A stretch of DNA of 50,147 bases, taken from assembly GCA_910575775.1 (NCBI GenBank), contig CAJTEY010000031.1, positions 1 to 50,147 of the forward strand, given 5' to 3'. Positions 25,541 through 35,132 of the stretch are shown piece after piece; positions within the stretch are counted from its first letter, which is position 1; each line of letters opens with the position of its first letter. Source of the DNA: Lachnospiraceae bacterium (lineage in GTDB: Bacteria; Bacillota; Clostridia; Lachnospirales; Lachnospiraceae). The notes under the pieces are model-generated. The model made no database searches. It saw nothing but the letters and a program-made list of their open reading frames with translations, and was not told the DNA's origin. The position numbers and the translations under genes were made by a program.

Positions 25541-26749
25541 TTAGTTTTCCACGATCTCAATTTCTACTTCTCTTTCTTCCCTTGTTTCATAATAATAAAT
25601 ACTTAGTTCCACCTCTTCCCGAAGCCGCTCCTCATAGTCCTCCTTCGTCGTCACTGAGAAATCGTCCACTTCCCCGTTCCATCTGCACGCCACCAGATAC
25701 GACGCACCGTCCTCCCCGACAAACAGTACATCAACCAGCCTGCTCACCATTTCATCCGTAACGTTCACCCTATAATAACTCTTCACTTCTTTATAGCTTT
25801 CCCGGATTTTCAGCTTTTCCTCCAAAAAGTCCTGCGCCTGCCTCTTGATATTGGCAATTTTTCCCGACGCCTCTGAAACAGCGGGTCTGACCGCCTCGGC
25901 TTCCTGGATATCGTGGCTGTACGACAGGGAACGCAATGTGCCGTCCAGCGCGTCAATATGGAAATAATAATATCGGTAATTTCCATAATCGCTCCAGTTC
26001 ACACAGTATGTGTTTGCATCGATTACCGGTTCCACAGCAGACTCATTATAATAGTGATTTAACTCCATGCCGCTCCCGTCAAGCCCGAACACCTGCTGCA
26101 AATATCCTGTCGCAGTCTCCACCGCCTGCTCTTCCGTAATGCCGCCGGATGCAACCACCTCTTTGATCTGCCCTTTCTCCGCCGCCTCTCTCTCGGCTAT
26201 TTCTTCGGCACGCTGCTCCTGCAGAGCATAATCCTGCTTTCTCTCAAAATCAATCTTTTGAAGAATCTCTTCGTCCGTCAATTCCCTGTTCGCCGGCAGA
26301 TAAAAGACGCCCGTAGTCGTCAGAAAACAAAACTCATGCTCTTTTGCCTCCTCCTCGCTGTCCACCAGTGTCAGCTCGCCTGTCGGAAAAAGGCCGTTCA
26401 TATACTTCGCATAGAGGCTGCCCCTGCGTTCCTTTTCCCCCTCTGTGTACTCTCTTGAGGAACTGTTCGCCTCGGTCTGCTGTTCCTGTATCTGATTGGT
26501 AATCCGGGCAACCTCATCCTTCGGCAGACTCTCCATCCGCTCCTGCAGCAGGGAATTTACCACCGCACGCACGGGCACGCTGAGAATCCCTACTGTCACA
26601 ATGCAGACGGCCACAGCTGCGGCCGGCCGCAGAATTTCCGCATATCTGTGTGTCTTTTTCTTCGCCCGTATTTCCAAAATCATCTGCTCCTGTTTTTCTT
26701 TGTCAAAATCTATCCCGTTCACGGCATTCCTCAAATCTGTTATATTCAT
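25541..26749 (-). CDS. Single-pass membrane protein, putative anti-sigma factor
   Basis: The 402-residue protein has a cytosolic N-terminus of about 40 residues (MNITDLRNAVNGIDFDKEK), one membrane segment at about 43-62 (AAAVAVCIVTVGILSVPV) and a large, Glu-rich extracellular part. That part includes a helical Glu/Ala/Gln segment (about 150-200) and two beta-rich PepSY-like segments (ITEEQAVETATGYLQQVFG, with later YYYFHIDALDGTLRSL). It lies 55 bases downstream of an ECF sigma gene, and this position plus topology suggest it holds the sigma at the membrane. No named anti-sigma domain is certain. It ends at the terminator 25497-25522. Confidence 0.65.
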   Translation of the reverse strand: MNITDLRNAVNGIDFDKEKQEQMILEIRAKKKTHRYAEILRPAAAVAVCIVTVGILSVPVRAVVNSLLQERMESLPKDEVARITNQIQEQQTEANSSSREYTEGEKERRGSLYAKYMNGLFPTGELTLVDSEEEAKEHEFCFLTTTGVFYLPANRELTDEEILQKIDFERKQDYALQEQRAEEIAEREAAEKGQIKEVVASGGITEEQAVETATGYLQQVFGLDGSGMELNHYYNESAVEPVIDANTYCVNWSDYGNYRYYYFHIDALDGTLRSLSYSHDIQEAEAVRPAVSEASGKIANIKRQAQDFLEEKLKIRESYKEVKSYYRVNVTDEMVSRLVDVLFVGEDGASYLVACRWNGEVDDFSVTTKEDYEERLREEVELSIYYYETREEREVEIEIVEN

Positions 26750-26804
26750 ATGTTCTCATCCTTTCTTTGCACTTGACCCTGTCCCTTTCCCTCCGCAGCG
26801 CACG

Positions 26805-27260
26805 TCACTCTTCCTCCAGCCGCAGGCGCAACAGTTTCCGCCCTCTCTGCAAACGCTTTTTCACTGCATTGACAGAGATGCCGAGTATTTGCGCTGCCTC
26901 TGCGGTTTTATATCCTTCTATATAATGCAGATACACCGCCGCCTTCACAGGAAGCGGCAAGGCAGCCAGTTCCGCCAGCGCCTGGCTGTATTCGGGGTTT
27001 TCATAGCTTGCCGTGATCTCGTCAATCGCCACCTGCGGATGCCTCATCTGAAACCGCCGCATATCGCGGCAGCGGTTCTGCGCCACTTTAATCAGCCATG
27101 CCTTTTCATGTTCCCCGTCCCGAAATTCCTTTCTGCATTCCAGATATCTGCAGATCGTATCCTGCACCGCATCCTGCGCGTCCGCCTCGTTGCCGAGCAT
27201 AACCACACAGATCCTGTAGAGCATGGGACTGTATTTTGTCACTGCTTCCTCTATTGTCAT
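26805..27260 (-). CDS. ECF-type RNA polymerase sigma factor
   Basis: The 151-residue protein has region 2 (GNEADAQDAVQDTICRYLE, then KAWLIKVAQNRCRDMRR) and region 4 with an HTH (GYKTAEAAQILGISVNAVKKRLQRGRKLL). It directs RNA polymerase to stress or envelope promoters. AAAGGTG lies before the ATG. It is followed by the putative anti-sigma gene; the pair is probably autoregulated. The target signal is unknown. Confidence 0.93.
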   Translation of the reverse strand: MTIEEAVTKYSPMLYRICVVMLGNEADAQDAVQDTICRYLECRKEFRDGEHEKAWLIKVAQNRCRDMRRFQMRHPQVAIDEITASYENPEYSQALAELAALPLPVKAAVYLHYIEGYKTAEAAQILGISVNAVKKRLQRGRKLLRLRLEEE

Positions 27261-27404
27261 AAATTTTCACCTTTCCCAATCCATGGATCGTTTTTGAAGC
27301 TTCTACTTATAACACGCTGCCGCCCGCCAAAAGGTGCCACGGAGTAAATGCCTGCGGAATTAACTCCCGGAACCGGCTTCGCGGTCTCGCAATTTCCTAT
27401 TGTA

Positions 27405-27436
27405 TAAAGAAAGAGCAGAAAACTTTCGTCTTCTGC
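27405..27436 (-). terminator. Terminator after the CarD-like gene
   Basis: On the minus strand GCAGAAGAC and GTTTTCTGC form a 9-bp stem (one G-T pair) capped by a GAAA tetraloop, followed by TCTTTCTTTAT. It begins 18 bases after the stop codon at 27454. Confidence 0.78.
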
Positions 27437-27453
27437 CCTTCTGCTTCCTATCT

Positions 27454-27969
27454 TTATACGGTAACTTTCTGCTTGTCCACCTCTCTGGCAATATAGGCTT
27501 CCACCTCGTCCTTAGGTATGGAGAGCGCCAGAGACATCTCACTGTAAAGAAGCTCCTCCGCCTTATGCAGATACTGCTCGTCGGAAGAAAGAACTTTCTT
27601 TCCCTCGTTAATGCGGCTTCTTTTCCGCTTATACAGCGTCTTTATAATCTGCACCAGACTTCTGGAATCGTAAGTGCGGATCGCATCCTTATACGTCTGC
27701 TCCCTGCGCTTCTCTTCCTGAATCCACACAGTATCAATCTCTGTGATCTGCGCAATCAGCTTCTCCGCTTCTTCCCTGTTCATAATCCTGCGCATAACAA
27801 TCTTATCGTTATCGACAGGCGTATAGATCGTGCTCGCCTTCTCGAAAACAGGTTCCAGCACATAGTACTTTTTGTTCCGATCCGACCGCTCGATCGGATT
27901 CCCCGTAATGTCAATAACACGACAGACTCCATGTCCGCCGCACATGATCAGTTCACCCTTCCCAAACAT
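27454..27969 (-). CDS. CarD/CdnL-family transcriptional regulator
   Basis: The 171-residue protein has an N-terminal RNA-polymerase-interacting Tudor-like domain (FGKGELIMCGGHGVCRVIDI, then KYYVLEPVF and IYTPVD) and a C-terminal helical domain typical of CarD proteins. These bind the RNA polymerase beta subunit and stabilise open complexes. ATG 27969 is preferred, with GGAGG 5 bases upstream; a TTG 12 bases earlier overlaps that site. It is monocistronic, with its own terminator. Confidence 0.9.
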   Translation of the reverse strand: MFGKGELIMCGGHGVCRVIDITGNPIERSDRNKKYYVLEPVFEKASTIYTPVDNDKIVMRRIMNREEAEKLIAQITEIDTVWIQEEKRREQTYKDAIRTYDSRSLVQIIKTLYKRKRSRINEGKKVLSSDEQYLHKAEELLYSEMSLALSIPKDEVEAYIAREVDKQKVTV

Positions 27970-28265
27970 AACGCCCTCCAAATTTTCTAACCCTCGTCCG
28001 TTGACAGCTCCAATTACGGCGGCTTATACAAACTTAAAACATGCGCCGGACCGCAGTACCCCTGCTTTCATTGTAACACTTCAAAACTTCCTTCGTAAGT
28101 ACTTTCGGAATAGAAAACCATTTTCGGCACATTTTATGACATAAGCCGTCTCTTCTGTTGTGAAAATTTGCTAATAAAAGATGTCTGAAAAAGCGATTCC
28201 TGAAAAATGCCCCTTACATTTTTGTTTTTAACTCTGACTAACGCCGGTATTTCTCTGACCGGCCG

Positions 28266-28868
28266 TTAACGCGTCTTAAAATTATCACAGATAAATCTCG
28301 TCTCCGTCATCGGGAAAATACGGATCATAATGCCTTTCAACAGCTTCGCAGCTTCAAAGCGGGAAAGGATAATCACCATTTCATCCCCGGGGAACGGAAG
28401 CATATCTATGCTTTCCACATCCTCCTTCGCGTTAACCAGCGTTGCCTTTGGCGGATTAATGTCCACCGTCTTGTGAATCATCTCTGTGAGCGAGATGGCG
28501 GAAGCCCCCATCATCTGATTCATCACCTCAGACACACAGGACAAGTGCATCTCATTGAGCTCGCCGGGAATTGCAGTTCCGGCTCCTCCCATCATCAGAT
28601 CCATGATTATCTTGACATCATTTTCTTTAAGCATCAAGAGATTATTGCCATGAAAATCGTCCTTGTAATCAATCTGAACCGTAACGCTGCCAATACCAAA
28701 TGCCATCAGAATATTTTTAATATCCGCCCTGTTCACGACCTTAACCGAGGGCGGGCTGACAGTGATGACCTGCCTTGTAAGTGTATTCAGCGAAGTTGCG
28801 GAGTGCGACATACAAATATGCGCTACCTCCGCCATCTTATCTTGATCCAGTGGTTCTAGTTGTCCCAT
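28266..28868 (-). CDS. CheC/FliY-like domain protein without FliN domain
   Basis: The 200-residue protein resembles the CheC-type phosphatase module at the start of FliY: it opens MGQLEPLDQDKMAEVAHICMSHSATSLNTLTRQ and has a second related element LNEMHLSCVSEVMNQMMGASAISLTEM. CheC-like proteins dephosphorylate CheY-P through E-x2-N-x-M signatures. Here the first has H where N is expected (EVAHICM), while the second keeps the E-x2-N pattern (SEVMNQMM). There is no C-terminal FliN/SpoA domain, and no flagellar or chemotaxis gene lies nearby. It is a single gene with its own promoter. Activity is uncertain. Confidence 0.72.
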   Translation of the reverse strand: MGQLEPLDQDKMAEVAHICMSHSATSLNTLTRQVITVSPPSVKVVNRADIKNILMAFGIGSVTVQIDYKDDFHGNNLLMLKENDVKIIMDLMMGGAGTAIPGELNEMHLSCVSEVMNQMMGASAISLTEMIHKTVDINPPKATLVNAKEDVESIDMLPFPGDEMVIILSRFEAAKLLKGIMIRIFPMTETRFICDNFKTR

Positions 28869-28926
28869 GTCTGCTACATCCTTCTCATAAATAATTGCAC
28901 TATCCCGATGCTAGTCGTTCTATTAT

Positions 28927-28956
28927 ACTATACCTCATTTTTATCCCTTAGTGCAA
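28927..28956 (-). promoter_or_regulatory. Promoter of the CheC-like gene
   Basis: On the minus strand TTGCAC (28956-28951) and TATAGT (28932-28927) are 18 bases apart, about 58 bases before the start codon. An alternative -10, TATAAT, overlaps at 28927-28922. Confidence 0.5.
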
Positions 28957-28996
28957 CCTCTTATTTGGAAAATGTAGGGAAAAATAATATCTGTTT

Positions 28997-31636
28997 TTAT
29001 TCCGCCTCCCTGAGTCTCTCCACCACGGACCGTTTTGCCACATAATGATAGGAAAATAAGGGAATCACCGCTCCGATCGCGAGGAACACAGGCGCTACCA
29101 CAAGGATTGGCGTCACGGTCAGATGATAGCTGAAAAACCAGAACATCCCCTCCAATACGTCACTGGCCAGCGGTCCCATGACAACGGTCAGAATCAAGGT
29201 AATCACAATGGAACTGCCCGCGAACACCATACCCTCCGTAATCAGCATCTGATTGAGCTGTTTTCCTGTCATGCCCACAGACTGCAGCACCGCGAACTCC
29301 CGTTTCCTCGCCATAATGCCCGTGAGTATCGCATTTAAGAAATTCAGGATACCGACCATGCCTACGATCAGCGCCGCGCCGCTGCCCACCATCACAAACA
29401 TATTGCGGAAACCGTAAAACTCTTCCTCCTCACTCTTCCTGCTCTCGTAGTCGTACATGGAGTCGTCCCCGCCCGCAAAGTCCTGCATCCACTGTTCCAC
29501 CTGCGCCACCTTGTCGTCCTCGCAGTCAAAGGCGTAATAGAGAATATCCGATGTACCGGAATCCCGTTTAAAAGTGTCCGCGCCCATCACGAACTCATCC
29601 GCCCCATAATAGCGGTAAGAAATCTTTCCCGGCACAGTCACCAGAGCCGCTACCTCATATGCCTTATCCTCATATATCTTGGCTCTCGTCCGATACGGCT
29701 TATTGCTTTCGCTTAGGTCCTCGTCCTCCCCGTAAATCTCTCCGGTTTCCGGGTTAAAATACTCATACTCCTTCACATAGCGGATGGTTATTTTGTCCCC
29801 CAGCTTCGCCCAGTGGGAATCCTCATGGAGATTGCCGTAGTCATCGTCACTGTAAACAGCAGCCACATAATTGCCGCCCTCTTTTAACTTACTGAGGTCG
29901 CCTTCAATCACAGGAAGCTTATCCAGCACAAAGTCTTCCATCCCGTAAAGCTGCACCCGGTCGGCGCGCATGTCGCCTACCTTTTCCAGCATCTCCACAT
30001 AGCTGTCCACCTGCTCCGGACTTCCATATTTTCCATTCTGCTTCCGTACCCACTCCTCTGAGACAAACTCCTGCGCATCAAATGTTTTCTGATAAGTCCT
30101 GCCGCCTTTCACCCCGTCAAGCGCCTCAATCTGCGAAACAACTTCCTCCGGCAAAATTCCTGTCTTGTCAAAGGTAGACGCCTGAAAATAAGGCGCTTGT
30201 GCAATGATAAAATCTGCTACCACCCGTTTTAAGTATTTATCCATATCAAAGCCGTTTGCCAGAATAAAAGTAATATTCAGAATCACCACCGCAAAGGACA
30301 TGGAAATGACCGTAATCGCGGTCTTGCTCTTATTTCTGCCAAGGTTCGCCATCGCCATGCGCAGGATGGACGCGCCCTTCTCCCCTTTCCTGCTCTTCTT
30401 TTTCGTCCCGGCTCCTTCCGTGTAGCGCACCGCCTCCACAGGGGAAATCTTCGCCGCCATCCTGCGGGGCTTCCGGCAGGACAGCCAGACCGTCACAAAT
30501 GAAAAAGCCGCCGCACCCAAAAAGATTACAGGGCTGACCGAATAAGTCAATTCTATACCATCCAGCCGGGACACCACAACGCCCGTCATAAATACGCCCA
30601 CACCGTAGCCCAGCGCCAGACCGATCGGAATCCCCAGCGCCGAAAGCAGAAACGCCTGCATGGAAATAATCCGCTTAATCTGCCGCCCCGTGGTACCGAT
30701 GGTCTTTAACAGCCCGTAAAACCGCACGTCGTTTGACACCGATATCTGAAAAATATTGTAGATAATCAGATAGCCCGTAAAAATAATCAGCAGCATCACC
30801 GCAGCCAGGGCAAGCACCGTAGAAATATCAAGGGAATCCTCAAACTGTGCCGACATATAACCCCAGTTAACGCCAGTTCGGATATAGTTATCCCCTTGAT
30901 CCAACCCTTCCGACTGATAGCCATGTCGCTCCAGAATGGTGTTCATATTTTCCTCTATGTTGGAGGCGTTTTTGAACATCACGTCCAAATTCCTGAAACC
31001 GGTCATGCCATCCTCACCCTGCGTACCCAGCTTCTCAAAAATCTCCTGCGTCCGGCTTTCGGGAATGAGTACATGGTTTGCCACAATTATTTCATCATAA
31101 TCCCAATAGCCGCACAGCGTAAAGGTTTCCGTCGTCTCCTCCCCATCCACCAGAAACGTCATGGTGAACTCATTGCCGATGACAGGCTCCACCCCCAACA
31201 GGGAGAGGACTCTCAAATCCGTAGCCGCCTCGTTGGTACCCTCTTTGGGGAGCCGCCCTTCGATTGGTTCCAAAAACATCCATTTTGCCGTGTTTTCGTC
31301 GCAGTAACTGACCTCCACATGGCTTTTATGGAAAGGCTCCTTCTCCGGCATACCACAGAATATCCGATTTCCGTATTCCTTAATCAGCGGATCATCTTTT
31401 AATTCATCAAACTGCTCCTTCGTCAGATACTTAAACCCGCCGTGGCTGTAACCGCCCGCCTGCCGGAAATTCGACTGCTCAAAGCCGTGCTTCATGGACA
31501 TGCCCACCGTAAAAAGTACTGTAAACAGTATCGTAGTCAGCGCAATCGCCGCCACCGTGATCATATTTCTGATTTTCGCCGCCTTGAAGCTTGCTATGCT
31601 GAGACGGCGGATGATTTTTCTGTTGGAAACATTCAT
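28997..31636 (-). CDS. ABC transporter permease with two FtsX/MacB domains
   Basis: The 879-residue membrane protein starts MNVSNRKIIRRLSIASFKAAKIRN, followed by a first membrane segment near 30-50 and a large extracellular domain to about 270. A cluster of three to four segments, a second extracellular region and a C-terminal trio of segments follow; each cluster is an FtsX-like domain (LLKTIGTTGRQIKRII and LQSVGMTGKQLNQML). Such permeases handle antimicrobial peptides, lipids or lipoproteins. ATG 31636 is chosen with AGGAGAG upstream; the longer frame to 31762 would overlap the ATPase gene. It follows the ATPase gene at 31759-32421. Confidence 0.88.
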   Translation of the reverse strand: MNVSNRKIIRRLSIASFKAAKIRNMITVAAIALTTILFTVLFTVGMSMKHGFEQSNFRQAGGYSHGGFKYLTKEQFDELKDDPLIKEYGNRIFCGMPEKEPFHKSHVEVSYCDENTAKWMFLEPIEGRLPKEGTNEAATDLRVLSLLGVEPVIGNEFTMTFLVDGEETTETFTLCGYWDYDEIIVANHVLIPESRTQEIFEKLGTQGEDGMTGFRNLDVMFKNASNIEENMNTILERHGYQSEGLDQGDNYIRTGVNWGYMSAQFEDSLDISTVLALAAVMLLIIFTGYLIIYNIFQISVSNDVRFYGLLKTIGTTGRQIKRIISMQAFLLSALGIPIGLALGYGVGVFMTGVVVSRLDGIELTYSVSPVIFLGAAAFSFVTVWLSCRKPRRMAAKISPVEAVRYTEGAGTKKKSRKGEKGASILRMAMANLGRNKSKTAITVISMSFAVVILNITFILANGFDMDKYLKRVVADFIIAQAPYFQASTFDKTGILPEEVVSQIEALDGVKGGRTYQKTFDAQEFVSEEWVRKQNGKYGSPEQVDSYVEMLEKVGDMRADRVQLYGMEDFVLDKLPVIEGDLSKLKEGGNYVAAVYSDDDYGNLHEDSHWAKLGDKITIRYVKEYEYFNPETGEIYGEDEDLSESNKPYRTRAKIYEDKAYEVAALVTVPGKISYRYYGADEFVMGADTFKRDSGTSDILYYAFDCEDDKVAQVEQWMQDFAGGDDSMYDYESRKSEEEEFYGFRNMFVMVGSGAALIVGMVGILNFLNAILTGIMARKREFAVLQSVGMTGKQLNQMLITEGMVFAGSSIVITLILTVVMGPLASDVLEGMFWFFSYHLTVTPILVVAPVFLAIGAVIPLFSYHYVAKRSVVERLREAE

Positions 31637-31758
31637 GCTGTTCTTCTCTCCTCTCCGTTTTCCTGCACGGAAAATGCCCGTATTTTGGGCATTCTCTGGT
31701 GTGAAACTTAGTACTTCTCCGCGAAATGCCCTCTGGCATGAGCGGCTAGAAGTAATTT

Positions 31759-32421
31759 TCACGCGATTTTCCCATCCTCTATGCGAATCACCCGGTCCGC
31801 CATCTGCGCAATCACCTCATTGTGCGTAATCATCACAATGGTCTGCGAGAATTTCTGCCCTGTCACTTTCAGCAGGCTTAATACATCCTGGCTGGTCTTC
31901 GAGTCCAGATTGCCCGTCGGCTCGTCAGCCAGAATAATGGCGGGCTTCGATGCCAACGCGCGGGCGATAGCCACTCTCTGTTGCTGCCCGCCGGAGAGGT
32001 TGTTGGGCAGATTGTTCAACTTCGATGCCAACCCCAGCGTGTCAATGATTTCTTTGATATATCCCTGGTCGGGACTGCCCCCGTCGAGCTGCACCGAAAG
32101 AAGAATGTTTTCGTAGACGTTTAACACCGGTACCAGATTATAATTCTGGAACACAAACCCAATCTTTCGGCGACGAAATATAGTCAATTCTTCGTCCTTT
32201 AAGGTAAAGATTTCCTTGCCGTCCACCGTGACGCCGCCGGAAGTCGGACGGTCAAGCCCGCCCAGCATGTGAAGGAGCGTGCTCTTCCCGCTGCCGGATG
32301 TGCCCACAATGGCCACAAATTCCCCTTTTTCCACCTGAAAATTTACCCCGGCCAGCGCGTGCACCTCATTCTCACCTGACCCGTATACCTTTTTTAAGTC
32401 TTTTGTCGACAAAATCGCCAT
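31759..32421 (-). CDS. ABC transporter ATP-binding protein (MacB/LolD type)
   Basis: The 220-residue ATPase has Walker [14 protein letters not shown]-loop [12 protein letters not shown], signature [16 protein letters not shown], Walker [14 protein letters not shown] and H-loop MITHNEVIA. It energises the FtsX-type permease encoded downstream. AAAGGAGG lies about 7 bases before the ATG. A terminator at 32548-32599 separates it from the upstream kinase gene, so the transporter has its own promoter, probably within the GC-rich 32430-32540 leader, which contains a short GCTGTG/CACAGC hairpin. Confidence 0.93.
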   Translation of the reverse strand: MAILSTKDLKKVYGSGENEVHALAGVNFQVEKGEFVAIVGTSGSGKSTLLHMLGGLDRPTSGGVTVDGKEIFTLKDEELTIFRRRKIGFVFQNYNLVPVLNVYENILLSVQLDGGSPDQGYIKEIIDTLGLASKLNNLPNNLSGGQQQRVAIARALASKPAIILADEPTGNLDSKTSQDVLSLLKVTGQKFSQTIVMITHNEVIAQMADRVIRIEDGKIA

Positions 32422-32547
32422 ACTTTTTCCTCCTTTTTATGTGATAAAAGCCGATTGCTTAGCGCTGTGCTTACTCACAGCCGCCACCCACATCCGCAGT
32501 CCGCACTGACTCCCGGCCTGCTCATTTGGGCTTTGCTTTTATCAAAA

Positions 32548-32599
32548 ATAATCTGTATTGTGAAGCACACCATACACTGTTCTCCACAATACAGATTAT
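32548..32599 (-). terminator. Terminator of the two-component operon
   Basis: ATAATCTGTATTGTG (32548-32562) and its exact complement (32585-32599) flank a 22-base loop. On the minus strand the stem is followed by ATTTTTG. It separates the kinase gene (stop at 32714) from the ABC transporter genes. Confidence 0.75.
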
Positions 32600-32713
32600 C
32601 TCACAGCATTCTTTCCACATTCTTTCACGAATAAAATAAAATGTGACAGTTTTGTAAGAATTAAAACTTCAAACTGATATGACCATCCGTGCAGCCGTTC
32701 TTTTCGCGTCACA

Positions 32714-33652
32714 TCACCCGGAACCTGTATCTGAGTCCGTAGGAAAATACATGGAAAATACCGTTCCTTTTCCAACCTCGGAATCAAGTTTTATATAACC
32801 GGACTGTTGTCTCAGGATTTCCCTGACCAAATACAAGCCGATCCCCACGCCCTTCTCATTAGAAACCGCCATCGCACGGTAAAACCGTCCAAATATTTTG
32901 GCATGTTCTTCTTCTGCAATTCCAATCCCCGTGTCCGCCACCTCAATACAGACAAAAAGTTTGTAGGGTTTCACACTTACGGTAACGCCCCCTGTCTGCG
33001 TATATTTTATGGCGTTATCTATCAGGTTATTTAACGCTTCCAGCGTCCATTTCGGATCAAAACAGGCAGTGACTCCTTTCGCCTCCTCAATCAGTACATG
33101 CAGATACAGGCCTTTTTCCCGCGCGCAGTCCGCATATTGCTTTTCCGCCTCCTCCAAAAGCCCTGTAAATGTATTTTTTCTGGGATGAAGTACAAGGATT
33201 CCCGTCTCCAGCCTCGACAGTTTCACCAATGACTGGATCAGAAAATCCAACCTTTCCACCTGACTTTCCAGCCGTGCAACGGTTTCATTGCCTTTGACCT
33301 CTTCCTCCTCCTTTAACAGCTCTGTGTAAAGAAGCAGATTTGCTATCGGCGTTTTCGTCTGATGTGAAATATCCGCAATCAACGTTTTCGTCTTCGCCTG
33401 TTCCGCCGCCGCTTTTTCCATTCTGGTTTCCGATACGGCCAAATACTCTTCCAGCTTATTCTCCATGGCCGCAAGCAGGGACTCATCAAAATTGTCAGCC
33501 CGGAAAGTGCCGTCTATAGCTGACTGTATCATGTTATGCATACGGCGAAGGCTTCGTCTTCGAAAATAGAAATCTACAGCCACAATCAAAATAGCGGCTA
33601 ACAGACAAATAAGACCGACAGCGAACAAAACAACCCCTGTTTTATTTTCCAT
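32714..33652 (-). CDS. Sensor histidine kinase with a single membrane segment
   Basis: The 312-residue protein has one N-terminal hydrophobic segment (about 6-28), then a HisKA domain with DISHQTKTPIANLLLYTELL (phospho-His97). The HATPase lobe has NNLIDNAIKYTQTG, DTGIGI and GVGIGLYLV. There is almost no extracellular sensor, as in kinases that sense through a partner transporter. The ATG at 33652 lies inside the last codons of the AlbA-like gene (11-base overlap) with no strong ribosome binding site, so translation is probably coupled. Its response regulator is at 35133-36008, separated from it by the AlbA-like gene. Confidence 0.9.
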   Translation of the reverse strand: MENKTGVVLFAVGLICLLAAILIVAVDFYFRRRSLRRMHNMIQSAIDGTFRADNFDESLLAAMENKLEEYLAVSETRMEKAAAEQAKTKTLIADISHQTKTPIANLLLYTELLKEEEEVKGNETVARLESQVERLDFLIQSLVKLSRLETGILVLHPRKNTFTGLLEEAEKQYADCAREKGLYLHVLIEEAKGVTACFDPKWTLEALNNLIDNAIKYTQTGGVTVSVKPYKLFVCIEVADTGIGIAEEEHAKIFGRFYRAMAVSNEKGVGIGLYLVREILRQQSGYIKLDSEVGKGTVFSMYFPTDSDTGSG

Positions 33653-35114
33653 GGTGTATAACCCATTTTCCTTTTTTGGTAGGGCCAATATGTTCGAGAA
33701 CGCCGGTGCGCTTTAGCATTTCGATGGAATATCTTACTGTCCCGTTTGTCACTTGCAGTCTTTTCGCAATCTTTTCAATAGATAATTCTGGTTCGGCCTG
33801 TAAAATGTCTATAATTTTGCCGCTTATCTCATTGTTGTTTTCTTTGCTGCTTTCTTTGCTGTTTTCTTTGCTGTTTTCTTTGCTGTTTTCTTTGCTGTTT
33901 TCTTCTAATATTTTTTCCGGACCTGTCTGCAATCCCGCAACATGTCCCATTGGAATCAGAATCTCAAACACTTCGCCTTCCACAAAAACAGGGGATTCTC
34001 CTGAATAAAGTTTTGTATATTTGTAAGTATTTCTCATACCTGAACCCAATTCGTCCGCATAGCCAATCTCCCGAAACACTTTTGAAATAGGCGGATTCTT
34101 TGGAAATGGTTCAAATTTATTGAGCTGCAGCTCTCCATGTCCATGCGGCAAGTTGCTGTTCTTCGTAAATACCCTTTCCTTTTCAATAACAAACTGTGCC
34201 GTATATGCGTTTGCAAAATCTCTGTGCGCCAAAATATTAGAAATAACTTCCCGCAAAATTTTATCTCTTGCACTGACACTCTGGTCGCCATCAAGCACGA
34301 AAGTATCATTTAAGTGTTTCTTACCAAAATCCATCAGTCTGCGGTAACTGTCAATCAAATTCGTGATAATCACTTCTCTGTCGTCATAGCGATCCATATT
34401 TTTCACCCGATATATGGCATCGGTTTTATACTGTGGCAGCACTGACATAATGGTGCTGTCTTTGCCAAACAGCAATATAGCCGCAAGCGTAATGCCTTCC
34501 CGGCCCGTATCGGGGTCCGTCAATATAAGGCCAGAACTTCTGAGAACTTCTTCCTCATTCATATTTTCCCATGCATGACTGTCTACTCGCGATACTGCCA
34601 TTTTCTTTGCCCTTCGAATCACATCATAATCCAAAAACTCCATCCCAAGTTTGGAATACACTTTATTTACAAAATATGTGCTCTGCTTTCTGGCATACAT
34701 TTTGTACACCAGCTCCGCATTATCTGTGATATCAATATCCCCCTCATATGTTCTATCTAAAATACGCCCGTTCAGACGCCTGACCTGCATTCCTTCCGGA
34801 ACCCATATATAAATAATTTTTTTCCCATCAATTTCATAAACTTCCGGCACAAGATACATAGAAGGGTTAATCTTATTCGCATTATTTACGGATGTGGTAA
34901 AATCTTTCAGTATTTTATCAACTTTCTGTGGGTTAACCCCGACAATTTCCTTTGTCGTGTCTGCAATTCCCAGAATCAAGTGCCCTCCATTTCTATTGTT
35001 GAAAGAACAGACCGATTCATAAATATCCTTATTTAGTCCATTCTCTGATTTTTTAAATTCAACATCCATTTTCTCCCCCGAATGAATCAATTCTCTCAGT
35101 TCATCTACTGTCAC
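33642..35114 (-). CDS. AlbA/Schlafen-type putative ATP-dependent transcriptional regulator
   Basis: The 490-residue protein has an N-terminal AlbA_2 domain (VEFKKSENGLNKDIYESVCS, FNNRNGGHLILGIAD) and a middle GHKL-type ATPase-like region (REVISNILAHRDFANAY, GYADELGSGMRNTYKYTKL). A low-complexity NSKE repeat lies at about 413-436. The C-terminal winged helix (ELSIEKIAKRLQVTNGTVRYSIEMLKRTGVL) suggests DNA binding. Such proteins are common on mobile or accessory DNA in Clostridia and Bacteroides. The start is a GTG at 35114 with AAGGGGG 7 bases upstream; an earlier GTG at 35132 follows the regulator's stop directly. It sits between the response regulator and kinase genes of one operon, which is unusual. 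Confidence 0.82.
   Translation of the reverse strand: MTVDELRELIHSGEKMDVEFKKSENGLNKDIYESVCSFNNRNGGHLILGIADTTKEIVGVNPQKVDKILKDFTTSVNNANKINPSMYLVPEVYEIDGKKIIYIWVPEGMQVRRLNGRILDRTYEGDIDITDNAELVYKMYARKQSTYFVNKVYSKLGMEFLDYDVIRRAKKMAVSRVDSHAWENMNEEEVLRSSGLILTDPDTGREGITLAAILLFGKDSTIMSVLPQYKTDAIYRVKNMDRYDDREVIITNLIDSYRRLMDFGKKHLNDTFVLDGDQSVSARDKILREVISNILAHRDFANAYTAQFVIEKERVFTKNSNLPHGHGELQLNKFEPFPKNPPISKVFREIGYADELGSGMRNTYKYTKLYSGESPVFVEGEVFEILIPMGHVAGLQTGPEKILEENSKENSKENSKENSKESSKENNNEISGKIIDILQAEPELSIEKIAKRLQVTNGTVRYSIEMLKRTGVLEHIGPTKKGKWVIHHGK
33841..33900 (-). repeat. 12-bp tandem repeat, five units, inside the AlbA-like gene
   Basis: Five consecutive 12-bp units of TCTTTGCTGYTT (plus-strand reading; the first unit has C where the others have T) encode repeats of Asn-Ser-Lys-Glu in the linker before the C-terminal winged helix. 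Changes of unit number keep the frame and would alter only linker length. Confidence 0.9.
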
Positions 35115-35132
35115 GAAAGCACCCCCTTTCAC

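Noticed and set aside
33841..33900. CRISPR-like array
   Set aside because: The units are 12 bp, directly adjacent, without spacers, and lie in frame within a coding region.
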